NCBI GenBank assembly: GCA_964560855.1
Contig: CAZLLU010000003.1
Coordinates: 1 to 61,799, forward strand
Direction of reading: 5' to 3'
Length of the DNA: 61,799 bases
Origin: CAJBLF01 sp964560855
GTDB lineage: Bacteria; Patescibacteriota; Gracilibacteria; Absconditabacterales; Absconditicoccaceae
In this document: positions 43,450 through 54,081 of the stretch, piece after piece
How the letters are laid out: each line of letters starts with the position of its first letter
Numbering within the stretch: the stretch's first letter is position 1
The notes under the pieces: generated by a model
Told to the model about the DNA's origin: nothing
What the model saw: the letters and a program-made list of their open reading frames with translations, nothing else
Database searches by the model: none
Program-made: the position numbers and the translations under genes

Positions 43450-44556
43450 TTAAACATTGAATTTGAAGATGATACAGTCGCCATCTTGTACGATATAGTC
43501 CTTTCCCTCTAGCTTTAATAATCATTTTTCTTTTGCTTTGGCTCGAGAACCAGAGTTTACGAGATCGTCGTATTTTACTACTTCGGCTTTTATGAAGCCT
43601 TTCTCGAAGTCTGTATGGATAGCTCCGGCTGCTTGTGGGGCAGTGGACCCGATCGGGATAGATCGACATTTTGTTTCCTTCTCTCCGGTAGTGAAATAAT
43701 ACATCAATCCGACCTTTTCATATCCTAGTTTGATCAGATCATTCAATGTCGGAATCTGCACTACTTTATCTATACTCACCAATTCTCTGATGAACTCATC
43801 TTTTTCTTCATCATTCATATCCATCATTTCTGATTCTAATTTTGCACAGACGATGGCTACTGGACTCTGTAATTTTTCCATATATTCTTCGGCTATCTCA
43901 TGTGCGTATGGAATATCGTCCTGTCCGATATTGATCGCGTAGACAATCGGTTTCGTTGTCAGGAAGTTGTACGATTTTAACAATTTTTCGTCGTCTTTGG
44001 TCAGTTTGGATTTTATATCATGGGCGATTTTTCCTTGGATCAAAGCTTGCTGAATTTCTATCAGGATTTCTGCTGCTCTTAGATCGTCTTTGTTACCTGT
44101 CATTTTTGCTCTCTTTGCGAGATTTGGTAGATTCCTATCTATCACTTCCAGATCCGCGAAGATCAATTCCGTGTTGATGATTTCTACGTCTCTTACTGGA
44201 TTTACTTCGCCTTCTACATGTACGACATCGCTATCTTTGAAGTATCTCAGCACTTGTACGATGGCATCCACTTCCCTGATATGGGAAAGAAATTTATTTC
44301 CTAATCATTCTCCTTTGCTGGCACCTTTCACGAGACCTGCGATATCGACGAACTCTATACTTGCGTATACTTTCTTCTTCGACTGCGACATTTCAGATAA
44401 AACATCCACTCTTGGATCTTTGACATCTACTATCCCTACATTCGGATCGATCGTACAGAATGGAAAATTCTCCGCAGGAGCAGAGTATGATTTAGTGAGT
44501 GCATTGAAGAGCGTGGATTTTCCTACGTTCGGCAATCAGACGATTCAGATTTTCAT
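43450..44556 (-). CDS. ychF: Ribosome-binding ATPase YchF (OLA1 family)
   Basis: The 368-aa product has the G1 loop GLPNVGKSTLFNALT, where two upstream TGA codons give MKIGIVG; then FCTIDPNVGIV, VDIAGLVKGASKGEGLGNKFL, YAINIGQDD (NxxE-type base motif altered as in YchF) and the TGS-like C-terminus FTTGEKETKCRSIPIGSTAPQAAGAIHTDFEKGFI. Four TGA codons are Gly. YchF prefers ATP over GTP and binds the ribosome. The standard-code reading would lose the P-loop start and the C-terminal strand. Confidence 0.95.
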
Positions 44557-44638
44557 AACTATCGATAAAATGATAAATGCGCTTCGCGCGATAAAACGAT
44601 AAAGGGATATGGAATTGATGTGTGATTACAAATTGTAT

Positions 44639-45652
44639 TTAATTTATTTCGATATCGATGTGTTTGACTTGCGGAAATTTTTCTTTGATTTTCTTTTCTA
44701 TCGTATCGATTTTTGCTCCGATGACTCTTGGGACTCTTCTTGTATAGTCGATACAGAATTCCAAAAAGTCGTTGTATTCTTCTTTGACTTTCTCATATTC
44801 ATTTTTCAAAAAATTATTTCTGTTGATCTCTTTTAGTAGTCCTGTTCCGTTGCATTCTATTTCGCATTTGATGCGGTAGGTATCCATATCCAGCATTGTG
44901 GATTTAAAATCCAATACTTTGTCTATGATTTCATCTTGCAGCAATATCTCTATGATGCCTTCTTTGACTTCTCATGGTATTGCTTGTCCTATAAGGAACT
45001 TGCTGTTTTTCCTTATAAGCGTGATCGCTACATATGCAAGAAGTATTCCTATGATTATCGATGCTATAGAATCTCGTGTAGAATCTTTTGTAAAATATGA
45101 AATAGTTAATCATATGCTTGCCACTACTATTCCTATTACTGCTATGATGTCTTGATATGCTACAGCCAAGGTAATTGGATCTGCATATTCTATAATTTTT
45201 CCCCATTTATTATCTTGTCTATTCTTTTTTATTTCTTTCGTAGATACGATGAGAGTAATGATAGACATGATGCATGATATACCTAGTATGAGAAATGTCC
45301 GGATATTGATTTCTATACTACTTCCATACGCTAGATTGTGTATCCCTTTATATATTGTTACACTTGCTCATACAAAAAATATTCCGCATGCAGCGATTAT
45401 GCCTCGCAAAAATCTTTCTCTTTTGTGTCCGTAGATAAATGTACTGTTGGCTTTTTTTTCGGAGCGTCTTACTCCTATGATAAGTAAAGCTTGATTGGAA
45501 ACATCAGCCATGCTATGTATTGCTTCAGAAAACAATGATGCTGATCCTGACATAAAAAAACCTATGAATTTGATGATACAAATAATGCCATCTCCTGCTG
45601 TTGCTATGATTGCAGGTATCCATCATGTAGGAGTTTGCTGTTTATCCATCAT
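44639..45652 (-). CDS. Cation diffusion facilitator (CDF) transporter
   Basis: The 337-aa product is a CDF/ZnT-type metal antiporter. Transmembrane helices 1-2 contain SGSASLFSEAIHSMADVSNQ, the CDF signature (SxSlla(E/D)xxHSxxD), followed by YGHKRERFLRG and, further on, the second histidine-less helix pair with ADPITLAVAYQD. The C-terminal cytoplasmic domain (about 100 aa) is a ferredoxin-like ACT-type fold ending KHIDIEIN. Several TGA codons are Gly. The ATG (MMDKQQ) overlaps the rlmE stop by one base (TAATG). Metal specificity is not evident; Zn, Fe or Mn. Confidence 0.88.
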
Positions 45653-46260
45653 TATATCTTCACTATATAAATTTCCTTGCTCTCTTTTCTTGTGGATTGT
45701 GGCTTCAGTGTCTTGATGTGTTTGCCTCCGAAGGTATCTTTCATTTCTTTGATAAATTCCTCAAATCCTGGTCCCATAAATAGCTTCATGACGAATTTTC
45801 CGTCTGGTTTCAAGAGCTCCTTGATCATTCGTTTCATATCATTGATCAACTCGAATAATCTGATTGCATCGATGTCTTTTGCTCCTGTTGTATTGGGTGC
45901 CATATCTGATTGAATGAGATCGACTTTTTCTATGTTATTTTCTTTCAATAGTTTTTTGATATTTTCTTCATCAGTGATGTCGGCGACGTAGGTCTTTACG
46001 TTCGGAATATTGAGGTTTACGTCCTTGAGGTCGAATCCGATGATTTTGAAATCAGATATCTTATTTTTTCTCATCTGGTTCACAGCGTATTGCATCCAAC
46101 TCCCCGGCGCACATCCTACATCGATGATTGTTTTCGTTCCTTTATCGAAAAGATGGAATTTCTCTTGGATTTCCTCGAGTTTGAAAGCACTTCTCGCCTT
46201 GTATCCTTCTTTTTTTGCTTTCTTGAAATAATGGTCCTGGAAATTGAATTTGAATGTCAT
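45652..46260 (-). CDS. rlmE: 23S rRNA 2'-O-ribose methyltransferase RlmE (FtsJ family)
   Basis: The 202-aa product has YKARSAFKLEEIQEKFHLF, DVGCAPGSWMQYAV (SAM site), DIT, SDMAPNTTGAKDID and FVMKLFMG, the K-D-K-E ribose methyltransferase set. RlmE methylates U2552. I start at the ATG 46260 (MTFKFNFQDHYFKKAKKEGY); the longer frame upstream reads through an AT-rich repeat (FSIFNSQFSILNS) and is not likely to be coding. No TGA. The stop TAA shares its last base with the ATG of the CDF transporter. Confidence 0.93.
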   Translation of the reverse strand: MTFKFNFQDHYFKKAKKEGYKARSAFKLEEIQEKFHLFDKGTKTIIDVGCAPGSWMQYAVNQMRKNKISDFKIIGFDLKDVNLNIPNVKTYVADITDEENIKKLLKENNIEKVDLIQSDMAPNTTGAKDIDAIRLFELINDMKRMIKELLKPDGKFVMKLFMGPGFEEFIKEMKDTFGGKHIKTLKPQSTRKESKEIYIVKI

Positions 46261-46432
46261 GATTAAGGGGTTAGAATTTAGAATTGAAAATTGAGAATTG
46301 AAAATTGAGAATTGAAAATTGAAAATTAAGAAACGAATAGCATTTTCCAATTATTTATCTTCTTAAAATTTTTATCTATCTCTTTAGTGGATAGAGTGTT
46401 TTTAGCTTATCCATTTGTGTCTTTAAAACAAT

Positions 46433-47032
46433 TTATTTTATGATAAACTTCTGTAGCTCTTTTTTTGTTTGTTTATAGTCTGGACAAAATGACGCTACAA
46501 GATCTCGAAATTTTTTGCTGTGATTTTTTTGTTTTAGATGACAGCATTCGTGGATGATGACATATTTGATATATTTTGTCGAGAGATGAACAAGATCGAG
46601 GTTCAGCGAAATTTTTTGATCATACGTACAGGATCATCGTTTGGAGGTAGTTTTTCTGATTGAAAGTTTTGTGTGTTTGATTCAAATTTTTTCGCTATAC
46701 GTGAGGATGAATGGTGTTGCGTATTCTTCCAGGATGGATTTCAGTAATTTTGAATTTGAAATCTTAAATTTGGAATTTGAAAAATGCTTTGGATACTGTT
46801 TTTTTACGTCTTCCATGGGCACTTGTTCACCGAAGAGGAGTATCGAATCTTGTTGGATAGGATCTATATGCGTTCTTTTGTTGTAGCGTTGGAGGAGCTG
46901 CTCTCATTTTTTTGTCAGCTCGTCGATGAAATATTGATCGTTTTTTTTGTATAGCGGAATAGTGATCAGGAGTTTACCGTCCTTATCTATCCTTGCATAG
47001 CCGTGGCGAATATGTTTGTATTCTATCTGCAT
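46433..47032 (-). CDS. YgjP-like (DUF45) zinc metalloprotein
   Basis: The 199-aa product has IRKTTSKRGSCTYDQKISLN and IIHECCHLKQKNHSKKFRDL with FCPDYK, collinear with the YgjP family (SRWGSC...IxLN...HELaH...nHsxxFw...Pdyk). The zinc motif reads HECCH rather than HELCH/HELAH. Two TGA codons are Gly, including the one in KRGSC. Around residues 80-95 the sequence SNSKFKISNSKLLKS is encoded by an AT-rich repeat like those between genes here. Family members are putative peptidases or UTP pyrophosphatase-like; the activity is uncertain. Confidence 0.8.
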
Positions 47033-47105
47033 AAACGCGTAAACGAAAAAATGAATAAACGATAAAATCGACTATATGTTTTGGTGTGGTGAAGGCAATG
47101 ATATT

Positions 47106-48515
47106 TTATTGCATTCTTGTTTTGAGATAGATCAAAAATTTTTCTATGTCATTTACTTTATCCAATTTTTTCTGTATTTTCTGAACTTTTTTTTCGTAAA
47201 TTTGTTTGTAGTCTTCAATTATTTTCGTGTCGTTTGTTAGTAAGACATGTCTTGGTATCTGTTGCTGCTTTGTTCTTTCTATTTTTATTTCGTTTTCAAA
47301 TATTTTTTTTCTGTTGTTTATTTGTAGTAATACTTCATCAATGTTTGCTTTGCTTTGTGCTAATATCAAGGTAATCAACTCTTTTTTGTTCTTTGTTTCT
47401 TCTAATTGATGCAGTGAAATTTCCTTTGATATTCTGGATTGATGTTCTATATCTCCTTTCATATCTTCGGCTTTACTCTGGTTTTTTATCCATACTGTTG
47501 GAATCTCTTTTAAATATTCAAATACTGATTTATCTGATTGAATTTTTCTCATTTTTTGTTTTTGTTCTTCTTTGTATGTTTCTATTTCCATATCTTCTTC
47601 GTTTTTTGTAAGTCATGTTATCTCTGCAATAATTTCTTCATCTCTTGGATAAACTCCAATCATATGCTCTCATTCTTGTTTTTCGTAAATATCTTTTTCG
47701 TTTATTTCTCCTTTTTCTTTCCGTGTCGATTTTCAAAAGTCTATGACGTAGACTTCTCCGGTAGGCGTAATCATGATGTTTCTCGGATTGGATCCATCTC
47801 TATGATATACTCCTTCTTTGTGTATTTCATGCAAAAATCTCTTTAGCTCTTCCTTGTACTTTTTTCCTTGTTCCGGTGTAAATAATTTAATTCGTTTCAT
47901 TTCTTGATAGTATTTTTTTTGTGTCTGCTCAATATCTTTTGAGCTCATAGGATTGAGATTTAGCATTTTGAAAAATGCTCCTTCTGCTTCCATATCGCTT
48001 TCGAATTCTCCTGTAGGTATATTTCGTTTTTTGAATATTTCTTCTAGTTCCATCTGATAGAGCGTCTTTCCGTTCACAAATTCCATGATGATGAATCTTT
48101 CTGTACTATTGAGTGTCACTACTGCTTTAAGTTTTGGTACCTTGACTATTGAATCCGACATTGTTGTGTCGATGATATCTTCTACCTTTTTGTGTATTTT
48201 TCGTTCGTTGTCTGGATTGTTATCGTATCTTTTTTTTGCTGCGATATACTCTTTGAAATTTCCGTTTTCGTCCTTTATCCTGATTTTGAAGATCACTCAT
48301 TCCGATCATTTGGAATGCCGATCTTTGTCGAGATCCATCTCTTCCAATCTTTCTATGATTTGTTCGGTTTCATACTCGGTGAGTTTGGAATGTTCGTAAT
48401 TTTCATGGATATTCAAATTCTTGATCAATTCCTGTGTGGTTGATTTTCTCTGGTTTTTTATCGTATCAAGTATATGTGGTTCTGTAACCTTTTTATTGAG
48501 CTCGTCTAACCCCAT
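47106..48515 (-). CDS. Protein-kinase-like protein with coiled-coil tail (469 aa)
   Basis: The central part has GVYHRDGSNPRNIMI and VYVIDFG, matching the kinase catalytic loop (HRDxxxxN) and the DFG metal motif, in the order and spacing of Rio/lipopolysaccharide-kinase-like atypical kinases; the DFG glycine is a TGA. IIMEFVNGKTLYQM is the hinge region and AAKKRYDN the likely ATP-lysine strand. No clear Gly-rich loop is seen. The N-terminal 70 residues (HILDTIKNQRKSTTQELIK) resemble a winged helix. The C-terminal 150 residues are coiled coil. Cytoplasmic; the substrate is unknown. Confidence 0.7.
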
Positions 48516-48659
48516 GTGGTAGTGATGGAATAAAAATATATATTAAGTATATTCTCGAAAGCTTTATTGTCCAAAAACATCTTTCTTTGTTCAATAAAAT
48601 GTGTTGACATTTATTTCTTTTTCAATATATGTACGTTCCAAACATAAAAAAATTTACCC

Positions 48660-48902
48660 ATGGCAAATATCGTTGCCTTACGGCAGTATGGGTGTTCATT
48701 CGGTATTGCAGATGAGGTGTATGTCGTTCGTGAACGTGATATCACCAAACAATTCCTCAAGAAAATCCTTGATAAGATGTATGAGGCGAATACTTCGTCT
48801 CCTCGTGAATTCTTCTCTAGACACAAAATCTGTTTCCTTTCGGATGAACCCACTTATCAGAAACTTCTCTCCGCTTTGATGGAAGAATCCAAAAACCTGT
48901 AA
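48660..48902 (+). CDS. Small hypothetical protein (80 aa)
   Basis: MANIVALRQYGCSFGIADEV with a basic, helical middle (ITKQFLKKILDKMYEAN) and an acidic end. No family, signal or membrane segment recognised; no TGA. It is supported by its own strong terminator, whose stem overlaps the stop codon, and by 140 bp of AT-rich DNA before it that separates it from the divergent kinase-like gene. Confidence 0.6.
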   Translation: MANIVALRQYGCSFGIADEVYVVRERDITKQFLKKILDKMYEANTSSPREFFSRHKICFLSDEPTYQKLLSALMEESKNL

Positions 48903-48928
48903 GCGTTTCTACTTACAGGTTTTTTTTA
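48894..48928 (+). terminator. Intrinsic terminator after the 80-aa gene
   Basis: A 10-bp perfect stem (aacctgtaag / cttacaggtt) with an eight-base loop is followed by a run of T. The stop codon TAA of the gene is part of the 5' arm. Confidence 0.88.
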
Positions 48929-48995
48929 AAACCTGATCTTAAACATATCACTTAGGTACGTCATAAAAAAACTTCAGGGATTTTTTTTGTTTTTA

Positions 48996-49025
48996 AACAA
49001 AAAACCCACCAATGAAGGCAGGTTT
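48996..49025 (-). terminator. Terminator after eno
   Basis: On the minus strand aaacctgcc and ggtgggttt pair (two wobbles) around ttcatt and are followed by a T run. A second hairpin (atcccg ... cgggat, 49040-49059) lies between it and the eno stop at 49112. Confidence 0.7.
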
Positions 49026-49111
49026 CTTTGTGTATTTGGATCCCGTAATTTTGCGGGATAATTTCGATGTCGTAAAAAATCTCACTACTTCAATTTTTTA
49101 CTGTGTATCAA

Positions 49112-50365
49112 TTATTTACCGTATTTGCTTGTTCCAGCCATTTTTTCTTCGATTCTTAATAGCTGGTTGTATTTAGCGATTCTGTCTGTTCTAGATGCAG
49201 AACCTGTCTTGATGAATCCGGTATTCAATGCTACTGCTAAGTCTGCGATGAACGTATCTTCTGTCTCTCCTGATCTGTGGGACATGACCGCAGTCATTCC
49301 GTGTTGTTGAGCCATGCGTACACAGTCAACAGTCTCTGAAACCGTTCAGATCTGATTTAATTTTATCAAAATAGAATTTGCTAATCCCTTTTCGATACCC
49401 ATTTGCAATCTCTCTACATTTGTCACGAACAAATCATCACCGACCAACATTATCTTGTCTGTTAATGCTAGTGTTAGCGCTTTCCGTCCATCAAAATCAT
49501 CTTCTGCCATTCCATCTTCGATAGAGATGATAGGATATTTTTCTACTCGAGATTTGTACAATTCTACGAGTTCGTTGTAGTTCAATGTCTTACCTTCTCC
49601 TTCGAGTACATAGTTTCCGTCTTTGTAAAATTCAGAAGCTGCACAATCGAGTGCTAATTTAATCTTTCCAGTGTATCCAGCTTTTTCGATTGCTTGCATG
49701 ATGACTTGCAAAGCTTCTTCATTGGATCCAAGATTTGGTGCATATCCACCTTCGTCTCCTACTCCAGTATTGTATTTTTTCTCTTTCAAAATTTTCTTTA
49801 AGTGATGGAATACTTCAGCTCCCATCCTCAATCCTTCGGTGAAATTAGGTGCTCCTACAGGTACGATCATGAATTCTTGGATATCTACGTTGTTGTCTGC
49901 GTGAGATCCACCGTTCAAAATGTTCATCATTGGGAATGGCAAGGTGTTTCCTTTATTTTCTCCTACATATTCGTAGATCCATTTATTCTCTGTCTTGGCA
50001 CACGCTACGGTGAATGCCATAGAGGTTCCCAAGATTGCGTTTGCTCCGAAGTTTGATTTTGTAGGTGTACCGTCAAGTGCGATAAGTACTTGGTCAAGCG
50101 CTCTATAGTCAGCGAATTCTTTTCCGATGATTTCATCCTTGATAGCTGTATTTACATTGTTTACAGCAGTAAGTGTCCCTTTTCCTAGATATCTGCTAGC
50201 GTCTTCATCTCTTAATTCGAGCGCTTCATGGACTCCGGTGGATGCTCCTGATGGAACGATGGCTCTTCCCATGATGCCATTATCCAAAGTCACTTCTACT
50301 TCTACTGTAGGATTTCCTCTTGAATCCAATACTTCGCGCGCATGCACGTCCATTACTTTATACAT
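49112..50365 (-). CDS. eno: Enolase
   Basis: Enolase interconverts 2-phosphoglycerate and phosphoenolpyruvate. The 417-aa product has AREVLDSRGNPTVEVEV, PSGASTGVHEALELRD, NILNGGSHADNNVDIQEFM, VGDEGGYAPNL, LALDCAASEFY (metal Asp), SIEDGMAEDDFDG and the signature ILIKLNQIGTVSET with the Gly as TGA, then SHRSGETEDTFIADLAV. All catalytic residues are present. The C-terminus is slightly short (ends GTSKYGK). It stands alone between two divergent/convergent units; no other glycolytic gene is in the window. Confidence 0.97.
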
Positions 50366-50546
50366 ACTTTATAATTAAAGAATTAAAAAATTACGAATTA
50401 TGAATTGTGAATTACGAATTGCTTATAGTTTTATATCTTTTTTTTGCAAGAAAAACTATATCACTTTATTGGAAAAATAGCATTGACATTATTTTTCTTA
50501 TATTTATAAGAGAGCTCTGACATTTTTATATTGTACTTCTGTTCTT

Positions 50547-52499
50547 ATGGACAAATTTAGAAATCAAGCTGATTCGGAAAATAAAAATTCTACTGAAATA
50601 ACAAATTCAGAACAGCGTACGCCTGAGAATTTATTAAATCGTTCTTCCAATCCTGGCATAAATAAAACACCAACTGATATCACTACTACTGCCAAAAAAG
50701 ATATCAATTATATTTTTCAACTCAATGTCACTAAGAAGAAACTCGAGACTATTCAAAAAAAGGTTGAAAAGTTGTTGGCTACTTCTGCTGGATTTGAAAA
50801 TGAACTCAATGATAAATATGCATTACAGCAAATGTTTGTCAAACAATACTATGCTTTGGATTTGAAATACAAGAGAAATTTCATCGAAGTTACTCAAAGA
50901 ATGGCTTCTTACGGTATAGAAGATCCAGGTGTCCTTTTGGACCCTGCCAAGCGTGATGATTTCCTTAATGCATATATCGATAATTGTCAGATCATTTTAA
51001 ATGATCAGTTCTCTACTGAACTAAACACACATTCAACTATCATCGAAAATGATTCTCCTGAAGAGATAAAAAATAAACAACAAGCGCTTGATGCAAAAAA
51101 AGAGGAACTTGATAAAACATTACCTGATTTGCTGACACAAGAATCTGAAAGCATGGCAAAAATATTGGATGATCTTGCTGAATTCTATTTTAACGTTCAG
51201 GTAGAAGCTACTGTTCTTAATCAAAAAAAGAAAGATATAGATACTCTCGCTAAGGAGATGAATACGCTTCAGAAAAAATTCTCTGACATATCCAATCGCA
51301 TCAAGAAAGAACAAGAAAAATATAATGAAGTAACTGCTCATGGGCTCTTGAAATCCTATGAAGTTTCTTGATCCAAAATTTCCATCAACGATATGATTGC
51401 TCATCCTTCGTTGGAGCTTCAGATGAAAAAGCTTATCGCTTTGTACAACAATCAGACTGAAGCGAAAAAATTCTGATTGTCATTACCAAAAGGTATCTTG
51501 TTTGTCGGTGAACCTGAGACCTGAAAAACTTTTGCGGCTAAAATGTTCGCTTCCGAAATCGACCGTAAGATGTACCATATCAAAGCATCTGATCTTCTTT
51601 CTGAGGATTCCACTGATCCTAATCAAATGCTCTATGTCATTTTCTATAGCATCATCGATCATGTCAATAAAAACAAGGAGTCCTGTGTTATTTTTCTGGA
51701 TGAAATAGAGAAAATCATCGAAAGCATGTGAGAGTATTCTCAAGTAGAACAGAAAATCATTTCAAATACTATCATCAAAAATATCGTCAATATCCAGCAA
51801 TCAAATCTTGATATCACCATTATCGCTGCATTGTCAAATAAGAATAAGATAGATCCAAGGTTTATGAAGCACGATCTTTTTGATAACCAATTCTATTTTG
51901 AATTACCAAAACCCGAAGAAAGAAAAAAGTTATTCGAACTCTATATTGCCAAAGCGGAAAAGCGCGCTGAGCTGGAACTTTTCGATAAAAATATTATTGA
52001 TGACCTTGTCAAAAAGACTGAATGATTCTCTGCAGAATATATCAAACAACTCATCAATACCTGTGTCAAAGAATATCTTTATTTGTATCTCAATAAAAAA
52101 GCTTCTTTCGCTATCGACGAAACATTCATATGAACTGCTTTAGCAAAAATTGACGATACGAAAAAATTAAATTCTTCAGAAAATAATCCGATTCTTCGTA
52201 AAGAAAGGAGGAAAATCGTCTCTATGTTTATGACGAAAAATCCGATTTTTGGTATATCTGATACTGATACCAAGGAACAATCTGCAGCAATAAAGAAATT
52301 TATATTGGATCATACTGATACCTATTCAGATACTGATATGCATACACTCATGAATGCTCTTGTCGATGAATATCAAAGGAGAAAATCTGAATATCATAAG
52401 CAATCTCTCATCCAGAAAGATTCCATCCTCGATAAGATCCAAATGTTAAGAGAAGAAGATAAAACGAAAAAAAACGGTTTGTATCTTAATTATAGATAA
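50547..52499 (+). CDS. AAA+ ATPase with long N-terminal coiled coil
   Basis: A 650-aa product. Residues 45-270 are mostly coiled coil (LETIQKKVEKLLATSAGFEN, KKKDIDTLAKEMNTLQKKF). The AAA module follows: LSLPKGILFVGEPETGKT (Walker A, whose penultimate Gly is a TGA), SCVIFLDEIEKI (Walker B), ITIIAALSNKNKIDPRFMK (sensor 1 and Arg-finger region) and FELPKPEERKKLFELYI, the classical AAA lid as in FtsH or proteasomal ATPases. No membrane segment or protease domain follows, so it is a cytoplasmic unfoldase or remodelling ATPase; the partner is unknown. Six TGA codons are Gly. Confidence 0.85.
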
Positions 52500-52748
52500 T
52501 TGGCGTCGCTTTTCATTTCTCAATCGGTTTTATGCGACAGAACAAATGTTGCTGTTTTTTACATTGCCGGTATAATTTCGATATAATGAAAGTTCTCAAT
52601 GCTTTAAATTTTCATTGTATCTCAATTAAAAATCAATTTGAGAAAACTGATCAAAACCTTATATTCAATTACGAATTTTTAATTACAAATTTCAAAGTAT
52701 CGGTTTCTATGTTCGTAATTCGTAATTTTTAATTGTTAATTGAATAGT

Positions 52749-53237
52749 ATGTCTGCGACACTTCTCGACAAAGAAAATTTCAAAATAAACAGTTCCTCCC
52801 GAATAATCCAAGATGCTATTGGTATTCTCAATGGACAAAGAGTTTCCATCAAAGTAAAAATCAATCCGGAATGAGATATCTGGGAATATGTCAGTGGTGT
52901 CCCTGCGTGATTCATTGGTAAGCAGTTGTTCACCTATTCTGCAGCTTTGAGAGAAACACAGAAAGCTGGTAAATCATTGCCTGCTGATCAGCACGCATTG
53001 CATGACGCTATCGCTACGATGCCATGAGAAACGGAATTACAAAAATACAGAAATTATTTCGCTACAACAAAGGTCCAGCTCGTATGATGTTATTCTTCAT
53101 GATCACATATATTTGACGATATCTGACAGCGAGCGTATTATCGGCTCGATGATGGTACTCGTCTCAATCTCAATAATGATACGCGAGGCGTAGCGAGAAG
53201 GGATGAAACGATGTGATATATGGTCAAAGTCATATAA
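52749..53237 (+). CDS. Hypothetical protein (162 aa)
   Basis: Not recognised. Read with UGA as Gly the frame is open from ATG 52749 to TAA 53237 and gives an even, protein-like composition: MSATLLDKENFKINSSSRII, then INPEGDIWEYVSGVPAGF, and a C-terminal half rich in Gly, Tyr and Asp (DDIGQRAYYRLDDGTRLNLN). Eight or so TGA codons lie in frame, so it is invisible in the standard code. No signal peptide. It converges with the YigZ-like gene, 3 bp between stops. The 249 bp upstream hold AT-rich aattacgaatt-type repeats and no gene. Confidence 0.6.
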
Positions 53238-53240
53238 TTA

Positions 53241-53879
53241 TTATATTGTTATTTTGCCTTTGGAGCTCTCATGGAGCTCTTTTTTGAATGATTCAACATA
53301 TCCGCTATTGATCGCTATCTCACATTCGACTTCCTTGTCATATGTTTCGTTCACTATTTTTGCGTTAAACTTATTCACGATATTTCTCACAATAGGGACG
53401 AGGTCGAAATCGTAGCTGAATTTTATCGTTTTCAGTATTTCTGTTTCGATGATTTTTGCTTGTTCTATAACTTGTTTTGCACAGTCGCCATAAGCTTGGA
53501 TAAGTCATCCCACACCCAGCAATATTCCTCCGAAATATCTCGTGATCACAATCAGAACATTATGTAATTCATGTCCTTGGATTTGCGCCAAAATCGGTTT
53601 TCCTGCCGTATTTGCTGGTTCGCCTTCATCGCTTTGCTTCAAATATTCGGGCGTGATTTCTAGGTTTCCGAAGAGATCATAATTCACTTGTGCGCCATAG
53701 CGGTAGGCGTAGCAATTGTGTGTCGCATCGCGATATTTTGTTTGTATCTCTTTTAGATATTTTTTCGCTTCTTCTTTATTTTTTACATGAAAAATGTTTC
53801 CGATGAATCTCGATCATTTGATTTTCGGAATCTCGTATTCGTGATGTTGTTCTATGGTTTTGTAAAAAAGCTTGGTCAT
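53241..53879 (-). CDS. YigZ/IMPACT family protein
   Basis: The 212-aa product has KGSRFIGNIFHVKNKEEA, DATHNCYAYRYG, QSDEGEPANTAGKPIL and VIVITRYFGGILLGVGGL, the signature of the IMPACT/YigZ N-terminal domain, followed by an RNA-binding-like ferredoxin domain. TGA codons supply Gly in IKGSRF and VGGLIQAYG. Family members are linked to translation control under stress in eukaryotes (IMPACT); the bacterial role is not settled. The C-terminus ends HESSKGKITI. Confidence 0.9.
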
Positions 53880-53884
53880 GAAAT

Positions 53885-54080
53885 ATAATGAAAAATGAAT
53901 AATGAAAAATGAATAATGAATAATGAAAAATGAATAATGAAAAATAAATAATGAAAAATGAAAGATTTGTTTTGATATGGACTATTGTGTTTTACGATAG
54001 TCTATTGTATTTTATGATAGTCTATTCCAGCGATACCATCATTCTTCATTATTAATTGTTAATTCTTCATTTGTGGACTA
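53885..54080. repeat. Intergenic repeat B, long copy with inverted arms
   Basis: The left arm holds seven or more aatgaaaa/aatgaat units (53887-53960). The gatttgttttgatatggactattgt core follows, then two tandem copies of ttttacgatagtctattg(t). The right arm is tcattcttcattattaattg...aattcttcatt, the complement of the left units. It separates the YigZ-like and tsaC genes; no gene is visible in it. Confidence 0.65.
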
Positions 54081-54081
54081 T

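Noticed and set aside
46261..46350. Longer RlmE start at 46350
   Set aside because: The extra N-terminus translates an AT-rich spacer repeat; the family begins near the ATG at 46260.
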